The translations under genes were made by a program, and so were the position numbers. Positions 56,932 to 64,000 of a DNA stretch of 64,000 bases are shown here, one piece after another. How positions within the stretch are numbered: the first letter of the stretch is position 1; each line of letters begins with the position of its first letter. The DNA is from Chara braunii. Taxonomy: Eukaryota; Streptophyta; Charophyceae; Charales; Characeae. The notes below the pieces were generated by a model. It made no database searches. It was not told the DNA's origin and was given only the letters and a program-made list of their open reading frames with translations. The stretch spans positions 350,137 through 414,136 of the forward strand of contig BFEA01000884.1 in assembly GCA_003427395.1 (NCBI GenBank). Reading direction: 5' to 3'.

Positions 56932-58014
56932 TGCAAGGAATATGACTATGAACGATATACAAAAAACCAAGTTACGAAATCACACAGATGCCCAAGTAGT
57001 CGTGTATAAGCAGAGAGCACAATTGCACCGAGAATCCATCCAAATAGAGCAATACAACGAAGTAATGAGCCAATGTTGAAGCCCTCAGGCCACACGAACA
57101 CAGTATCCAAAGTCGCTCCTCTCTGTCTGGCACCCAACGCCTAGCCTACTCTACTCGACTATCCTACTTGCAGCTGTGTTCACGCAACAGGCTCACTTCG
57201 ACTCTCGAAGACCAATGTACATGATGTCAACATCATAGATGACCTCTCTTCATGCACCAGGTACGTATCTCATCACCCTCATCACACCTCGATAACTCGC
57301 ACATTCACCTCCTTCCTGAAGACCACCAATCGCCCTCTTACCCCCTAGCACCCAGCAGCCTGGCTTTGGCTGCCAGCGCCCCGCTGCCCTGCACCACCCC
57401 ACTTCACCTCAACGCGCCCCGCAAGCGCACTGGCCGCAACGCAGCATCCAATGCAGCACACAACAGTGTGCCTGCACGGGGCAGAATGCCTGGCCTGGGC
57501 TGCCTCTCTTCCTACATGGAAGTGGAAGCCTCCTAAGTGTTGTGTGTGGTCTGGCTGGAAGCTTCCAGCAGCTTCCTGTTGGGCCTCAGTTCCTGCGCCC
57601 AGGCCAGAGACTATAGTTGAGGGCCTGGGCCCTTTACAGTGGTCACGGCCTGAGTCTCCGGACTTGGGCCGTTTGCTGCATTTGCACAAAACCCCGGCAC
57701 GTGGACAATACTGCTTTTGCATAGGCCGGTGCCCACTCCATGATGTATCGGCCCTGCTTTGTCTGTATGTGCCCAGGTGCAACTGCCAAGGCCTGGGCCA
57801 ACTGCATGACGCAGCTTAGTGAGGCTCACGCATCCATTCAACCAACTGGCCGGCTGCAACAGCCTGAATAACCGTATATGAAAATGTCAAATTTTGGCCT
57901 CTGATGAATATTCAGGCCCGCCTTCACTTAGGGCGGGCACTCGGCTTGCTGGGGGCCTCTGCCCAGAACATGTGTTTGCCCGATAAGGGCCCCTGTGAAG
58001 GCTCGTTCCTCGCA
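56932..58014 (-). repeat. 5' LTR of Ty3/gypsy element 3
   Basis: TG...CA ends as in 14660-15757, closely similar throughout, with a primer-binding site directly downstream on the minus strand. It includes CTGATGAATATTCAGGCCCG and a GGGCGGG inverted pair near the outer end. Confidence 0.8.
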
Positions 58015-58146
58015 GATGTAAAGAAACACTAAAAATCGCTTGCAAAATGAACTTCCGATTTCGTTCAAAAAATAAAAAATGTTCGTTTTGACGAAATCGC
58101 TGTTTTGCCGTGTATGACCAGCGACGAGCTTCCTTCGCGGAGATCT

Positions 58147-58377
58147 ATGATCCCACCAGATATGGATGGCACAAATGACATAGACCGCATAGTGGAAGAA
58201 GGCGTTCTTAGAACGTGAGGTCGGGGTTGTCCCCAGAACCAATATAAAGTTAGGTTTGCTTACCAAGAACCTGAGGACGACAGATGGTTCACCATAACTG
58301 AGCTTCTAGATACCGCTCCCAACATAGTGTGTGCCTATGAGAGGGCAAGGAAGGGTAAAGGTCCTGCCTTGGATTAG
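58147..58377 (+). pseudogene. Ty3/gypsy integrase C-terminal remnant, plus strand
   Basis: IPPDMDGTNDIDRIVEE, then TGA at 58216-58218, then QYKVRFAYQEPEDDRWFT, ELLDTAPNIVCAYERARKG and a TAG end. It aligns with the integrase tails of element 1 (YRVRF...EDRWFTREEL...TAPKIVAKYE) and element 2 (QYKVRFQF...EDRWFSRRELLDTAPDIVASYE). Only the last 76 codons remain, on the opposite strand to its neighbours, so it is a fourth, separate element. Confidence 0.8.
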
Positions 58378-59063
58378 AGAGTTCTCGGAGGACGTAGAAT
58401 TTAGGATGGCAGGAGTGAAACTCTTTCACCCAGTTTGCACGACAGCGCAGATCCCTGGGCTCGATACCTAGGCCTACCCATACACCCTATACATCTACCC
58501 GTTGACCCTGTATGCCTCGAACCCGCGACCTGTCCCTAAAGTCGTAGGTCGTCGTTCAGCATGTTAGTTTGGTTGTGGGGACTCGAACCTTAGACTATAG
58601 GATTAGTAGTCTTAGGGTCAGTCCAGAAGGTTAGCCCTACGTACGGCGAAGGGTCAGTCTACATTAGCCTACGAAGTTCCACAAGCGTCAATTTGACCTT
58701 TCGGGGCTGTGGAAGTCAATCAGTCTGTCTACCTGGTCCAGTCAGCAGTTCCCAGTCCCAGTCCACCTTGTCCAGTCAGCAAGTACTAGGTGGGGCTGCA
58801 CACGTTCGGGCCTGGGACCGGCAGCAGGCCAAACCACCGACAAAACAGTATAAATAAAGAGGCAGCGCTCAGCCATTCATTCATTTGCCTGCGAGCCATG
58901 AGGAAGCGCTGCTGGTGCGACTTCTGCAAGGAGTTCTACAGGTGCCCAAAGACGAAGAGGGCAGAGTAGGACGATGGCTGCCATAGCCGCCAGCATCGAG
59001 AGGAGGAAGACGGCGGCGGCCATAGCCGCCAGCTTGTTGACAACAACAGGTGTGTGTGTGTGT

Positions 59064-59125
<62 letters not shown>

Positions 59126-61232
59126 GTGTGTTTGTGTGTTTGTGCGTGGACATTCAGGGTAGATCCTAGTGTGCGTGTGCATCAGTGAGAGTGTGACTGA
59201 TGGTGGTTACTGTGTTAACGGGGAAATTTAGAGAGTGTTAGCGGCCATAGCCGCCAGATGTAACAAGTTGACTTAACATGTGTTCCTTGCCGAAGTAAAA
59301 GGGCCTTTACGATTCAGACCCCTAAATGTGACCCCAACATAAAAGGGGCCCTGTCGGGCAGAACTCAATTTCACGAGTAGCATTCCAAAGGACAAGTTCC
59401 CTGAAGCAAATGTCGCATCCAGAGTGAAATGAAAAGTCGTTTTGAAAAAGTCACTGTCAGGTCCTAGACGGACAGGCACTGGGCTCAATTTTAAGGCTGA
59501 GACAGGGTCATGTCTGTTTGGCAATAAGTCAAAGGTCACAGTCCCAGACGATTCCCGAGGGTCAAATCTGATTCAGATCAGGAGTCCGAAAGATAGGCCC
59601 GCCGGCTAAAGCTGCAGCAGACCATGGGAAAGGATACGGGGACACAAACTTTGCAACAACAGGTATTGGGTTGTAGTCCCAGGCACTTGGAGGCTGGATG
59701 CAGACCACGCCAGACCAGTCCAGCACTATAAAGGACTAGCCAGCCTCCCATTTGACAGATACTCATTCGCATGAGAGTGTGGAAGTGTTGAGGCACTTGT
59801 GCGCCAGATGTGATTGAGCTGCGCCAGGCTTGAGAGCTGCGCTGGAGAGAGAGAGAGTTGGGCATTGGCTGAAAGAAGAGCAGCCATAGCTGCACCAGCG
59901 CCAATTAGTAATAGTGGGAGGCGTGCAAAGGTTCCCTCAGGCTGGACGGTTAGTTAGTAGAGAAGACCAGTCAGTAGTATTCAGAGTAGATCCTCGAGCG
60001 ATAGGGAGTGTGCATGCATGGTGAGTGTGAGTAAACCAGGGCTATATACATTGAGAGAGAGAGAGAGAACAACAGAAGAGGACGGAGAGAAGTGAGCTAT
60101 GGTGGAACTTACCTGCTGAGCGCTGTTCTTGATGATTGGCTGCTGGCGCTGATAAGCGCCAGGCCTGGAACTCTTGTTGGATGAAGAAGACTTGTAATAT
60201 TGTTAGGCGCTTTACATTTTGAACTCGTGATTCTCTTTCCTTAATCTGGTTGTGATAATTGAGTTGCGTTTCCTGGTTTCCACTCATCTTCCACTGAACT
60301 TTGTGCTGGACATTGCAAATCTATGAGATCTATGTTACATGCATGTTATTTGATACACCCCAGCAAGTGACGAACGGACAGGTTCCTTGCAATTTTGGTA
60401 TCCGAGAAGAACTTGTTACTCTCACTGGAGTACGTTGGCATGATTTAGGCCGGCGAGAAGAAGAAGGCTGGCTTGAGTGTTGAGTAGTGAAGTAAGGCGA
60501 GGAAGGAGGAGAGTTGGATTGGGATTGAGGGGGAAGTGTGCCGAAGAAGAAGGGGCAAAGGGGGAAGAGTACGTACCTACTGTGCGATTGGAGCATTTGG
60601 AGCGAACGTGGAGTCTTCAACAACGATGTCAAAGAAGAGAAGCACCTCCTGCCCCACTTACCTTGTTGAGTGCAAATCTGTGTGTTGTGTACCTTTCCCC
60701 CCTTTCATTCTGGTGGTCGCTGCTGCTGTCTGGTCAAAACACCTTGGTCTGGTCTGACATTCAGGACTGTAGAAAGTCGATATTTGGTCTTAGCGCTTTG
60801 CCATCCTGTTTGACGAATAGTAGTGAAGATAGGATTAGACTGGGAGTGTGTTAGACTGCCACGTCAGATTGTAAGTGGCTTGTGAGCATAATCAATCTGG
60901 ATGAATTTGATATGTTCCAAGGAATAGTTTCAGCGTTTCCCAGCTACCTAGCCTAATTAGTGATTCAAAAGTGACGCAGCTAGCCAAACAAAAGCGTGAA
61001 GAAAGCAACAACGAAGTGACAAGATAGACAACAAGCAAACAAAAGAAAGAAAAGAAAAAGTATTCTGATCAGAGAAGGTTGTACAATAATTTGTATTATT
61101 AAATTTTGTTATTCTGAAGCAGCGACATCCAGACACTAGGAAAAAAAAAGGATCCCATCCACTCAAGAAGACTAGGATTCAGGGTAACTACTTGGTGGTC
61201 CAGCGGAGGTCATTCCTGTGTTGTTCCCCACC
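58378..61232 (+). other. Non-coding, LTR/leader-like, upstream of gag
   Basis: No gene. AGTATAAATAAAGAGGC (about 58848) and CACTATAAAGGAC (about 59724) are TATA-like boxes suited to LTR promoters. GGCCATAGCCGCCAG recurs at about 58980, 59022 and 59242. A TG microsatellite occupies about 59050-59140, and GAGAGAGA runs lie at about 59848 and 60050. Without a second copy I cannot place LTR ends. Confidence 0.4.
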
Positions 61233-62162
61233 ATGGATGACTATCCCATGTACGGGATGGTGGTCCTATCTTTACTTCTAGGGTCACTGTTCCGCTTCTT
61301 CTTTCCTCTCGACTTCGGGAGAGTGTGTGTCTCCCACATGATGGCAATGCGATCAGGGAAGGTGAAGCAAGGGCTCTCTGCGGCAGAGCAGACTGAAGTA
61401 GATCACCACTTGGCCGAGAAAAAGAAAGAGAAAGAAGAGAGAAAAAAACAAAAAGAGGAAGAACTAAAAAAGAAAGTTCGGGTGGAGGAAGAAAGAATAA
61501 AGAAAGAGTTGAAAGAAAGGATGGAAAAACAGTTGCAAGAAGAACTGAAAACCATTGAAGAAGAAGAAGAGCATGAAGATGAAGGAGACAAATTAATCAG
61601 ACGTCGGACTGAGAGAGGGCAAAGTAGCCAGCCTGGAGGGATTACCATTCAGTTAAAAGCATTAGATTGGTTTGAACAGTACGGTTATAAAGGTGAGATG
61701 AGCGTGAAAACAGATGAGGAAAGAGATGCCTTTATTGTAAAATTCACTGCAGTTGAAGATAAAGCGGAGAAGTAACTTTTGCTGGAAGCAAAACGGGCGG
61801 AGTTGCATAATAGAATGTTGACAGCCAAAAGATAAGACATGGAAGAAAAAAGGAAACTGCAGGTAGAGGGGGAGAGACTGCAACGAGAATTACACGCAAA
61901 AAAAGAAAAACAGACGACCACTGAAGAACAACTTGCCCTCTTGACTGAAACTGTTCTCCATACCAAGCAGGAGTCGGCTGCATTGAATAGGACCATGCAG
62001 AAAATTGAGCACCATCAGTTTGAGTTTAAAGGGATCTGGAACACCTTCCTACAGAGATCTACTCAAGAGGTAGACCAACACATACAAGCATACATTGAAA
62101 AATTAGATGAGCAGATCAATAAAACATTTACCCCCGCCGCGATTGAGAAATTAATACATAGC

Positions 62163-62224
62163 GGCGGAGGAGGTGGAGGAGATGGAGATGGAGATGGAGA
62201 TGGAGATGGAGATGGAGATGGAGA
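62163..62224 (+). repeat. (GGAGAT)n hexamer repeat coding Gly-Asp
   Basis: About nine GGAGAT units in frame inside gag. Element 2's gag has an analogous Asn-Gly run at the same place before the core. Confidence 0.85.
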
Positions 62225-62608
62225 CAAGAAGAAGAAGGGGGTGCGTTAAGACGAAGTGGAAGAAGTAAGAAAAGTCAAAGTGAAAGTTCCGTGGACTTAC
62301 ACAGGTAAGAAGGAAGAAAGTTTATTGCATTGGATTGTTGCAGTAGAGTCCTATGTGTACGGACAACGCATACCATATTGGGATAGGGTCCTTATGGCCA
62401 GTTCATGTATGGTCGGGGATTCCATGAGCTTTGCAATCTCCCTGCAAAAAGAAGCATCTTGTCAGACTATGATAGAGTATTCTCAGCAAACTCGAATTGA
62501 GGATTTCTTTATGGCAATTCGGAAAAGATTTGAGAACAAGAATTTGACCCGAAAAACTGAGATGCTAATCCTAAATATTGTCGATCGGAAATGGAAAGGT
62601 GTGTCCGC

Positions 62609-63334
62609 CATGGTTACCAACCGGACGTCCGGATCCCGATCCGAACAGTCCGGTGTCCGGTGTCCGGTTCAGAGAGTCCGGTTGGATCCCGATTTCGAGA
62701 AATTCAAATTTTTTTGGGGGGGTTCCCAGACCGTTTACTTGGGCCTGGGGTACCCCGAAAAAATAATGGTGATGTTTTTTGAGAACCGGTACCCCAACCG
62801 GACAGGCCCTGAAAGGGACCCCTGTGTGATAACATTGGCACACAAGTTCACTGCTTTACTCTTATTTGGATGAAATCTTGGTGCATTTGAGCTCTCTTCT
62901 TGGTACATGACTATCTGGACTTCTGCGTGATTTTGCAACTTGATTTTTTGTCTATCGCTCGCTCATATTCCTTGCATTTTTGTGACGTGGGAGGAGGGTC
63001 TGGCTGATGGGAGGGGCAACCAAGGATGGGAGGCCGATGAAGGATGGGAGGGGCGAGCAGGGATGAGAGGGCGATGACGAATAGGAGGGCGCTGAAGGAT
63101 GGGAGGGTGATGAAGGATGGGAAGGAGATGAAGGATGGGAGGGGCGAGCAGGGATGGGAGGGCGATGACGCCAGACAAAGATGAGCGACATTGGATATTG
63201 TGTTGGTGGGGCCTGAGGGCGATGACATTGGCACACCAGTTCACTGCTTTCCTCTTATTTGGATGGAATCTTGGTGCATTTGAGCTCTGTGCTTGTTTTT
63301 GTTTGTTTGTTTGTTTGTTTGTTTGTTTGTTTGT

Positions 63335-63400
<66 letters not shown>

Positions 63401-63540
63401 TAAACCGGACAACCGGACACTGACACAGCAAACCGGACTGTCCGGTTCCGGATGTCTGGATGTCCGGTTTCATGTCCGGTTAACTGGACGTCCCGTTTGA
63501 TCCAGACACGGGTCCGGTGTCCGTGTCCGGGGCAACCATG
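62609..63540. mobile_element. Non-autonomous hAT-like element inside gag
   Basis: Ends CATGGTTACC and GGCAACCATG (inverted, one mismatch). Flanks GTGTCCGC (62601-62608) and GTGTCCAC (63541-63548) form an 8-bp target duplication with one difference. Both flanks are needed once to join the gag frame (VS(A/T)LKATMDE), which independently fixes the boundaries. Subterminal CCGGAC words; inside are two direct copies of a 75-bp block (about 62830 and 63222; TTCACTGCTTT..TTATTTGGATG), a GGATGGGAGGG minisatellite (about 63005-63165) and a GTTT/GTT microsatellite (63296-63400). Confidence 0.8.
63296..63400 (+). repeat. (GTTT)n(GTT)n compound microsatellite
   Basis: About nine GTTT units followed by about twenty GTT units, inside the hAT-like element. 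Confidence 0.95.
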
Positions 63541-64000
63541 GTGTCCACACTTAAGGCTACCATGGACGAACTATTGCAATGCGTTGAACATGAACTTACT
63601 GCGATGCAGATCCTTAATAATTTTGCTAGAGCACTGCCCGATCCTCTCCGTACCCAATTATATCCCGCTACCAAGGAGGAAGGAATGACCTACGTGAAAT
63701 TTAGTAAGATTGCGATAGACCATGCCGGTTTCTTGGCTGAGGCAAATTATTGCCATTATTGGAAAGATTTACACGCCGGCAAGAAATGGCAGAACCTTAC
63801 CATCTCGGGAAGTATCCCAGAAAAAGACAACCTCCTTTTGACCTTTGAAGAAGGAGGTGTTGAAACTCTCTCATATGACCAGATAGACTATGGTCTAGAG
63901 GGAGATGTATAACGAACTGGTAGTTCAGGAGGGGGATTACACGACCATTGCAGCCTGTGGGGGAGGGCGACAAGGAAGAGGTCGTGGTAGAGGAAGAGGA

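Larger units (their letters stand above)
61233..64000 (+). pseudogene. gag: Ty3/gypsy gag, element 4, interrupted by a DNA element
   Basis: Start at 61233 in the context CCACCATGG. A hydrophobic stretch (YGMVVLSLLLGSLFRFFF, residues 6-23) precedes a very charged coiled coil (to about residue 110), then more coiled coil, a Gly then Asp-Gly dipeptide run (62160-62224), and gag core WTYTGKKEESLLHWIVAVES, LMASSCMVGDSMSFAI, RKRFENKNLTRKTEM. At 62600 the core is split; it resumes at 63541 (ATMDELLQCVEHELTAMQIL, FARALPDPLRTQLYPA). A frame change near 63905 leads to an Arg-Gly-rich end running off the window. Three in-frame TAA codons: 61773, 61833, 62247. The membrane-like N-terminus is unusual for gag. 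Confidence 0.75.

Noticed and set aside
58460-58590. B-box-like words on the minus strand (GGTATCGAGCC, GGGTTCGAGGC, GGTTCGAGTCC) suggesting tRNA genes
   Set aside because: No acceptor or T-stem pairing forms around any of them and no D-arm/A-box is present; at most tRNA-derived debris.
63255-63473. Gln- or Thr-rich ORFs around the GTT repeat
   Set aside because: Microsatellite translation within the hAT-like element.

Overview
This window looks like nuclear DNA of a repeat-rich streptophyte green alga; Chara is my best guess. That guess rests on recall of Chara-type predicted proteins (CCHC 'gag' ORFs, the ParB/methyltransferase-like multicopy gene and GIY-YIG-first Penelope elements), not on a search. 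I see no rRNA gene, convincing tRNA gene, prokaryotic operon or CRISPR array. Nearly everything is transposable-element (TE) sequence or decayed multicopy gene sequence, and no protein gene is clearly intact.

Layout. 1-2253 is an exact copy of 4099-6351 and ends on a leftover Nextera mate-pair junction adapter (2254-2288), so the left end is partly an assembly artefact; 2289-4098 is low complexity. 5.6-11.9 kb is a Penelope-like retroelement (minus strand) with two pseudo-LTRs, each carrying a hammerhead ribozyme, a zinc-knuckle/coiled-coil ORF1, and an ORF2 with a GIY-YIG nuclease in FRONT of the reverse transcriptase. 12-14.7 kb holds poly-A tracts and small hAT-like elements with CCGGAC word arrays. 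14.7-20 kb is a decayed Ty3/gypsy element (minus). 20-22 kb has a tandem repeat and a broken Ulp1-type protease domain. 23.1-28.5 kb (minus) is a broken multicopy gene with ParB-like and methyltransferase-like regions. 22.5-39.3 kb is peppered with 39 copies of a 22-bp interrupted palindrome in both orientations, partly amplified in a 314-322 bp tandem array, plus two large foldback structures. 39.5-44.9 kb carries a DUF7869-like putative transposase gene, a possible reader-like tail and an unknown repeated family. 45.7-53.6 kb is a second, better preserved Ty3/gypsy element (minus). 53.6-58 kb holds a hammerhead-like motif, hAT-like debris and the 5' part of a third Ty3/gypsy element (LTR, primer-binding site, gag). 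58.1-64 kb holds a plus-strand integrase tail and a plus-strand gag interrupted by a 932-bp hAT-like element with target-site duplication.

How it fits together. The window reads as a graveyard of nested insertions: retroelements first, then small palindrome-tipped DNA elements inside them. Premature stops are mostly of the kinds C-to-T change produces (CAA/CAG/CGA to stop, or TGG to stop from the other strand), as expected where methylated cytosines decay. The 22-bp palindrome swarm and the ribozyme-bearing permuted Penelope element are the two most distinctive items.
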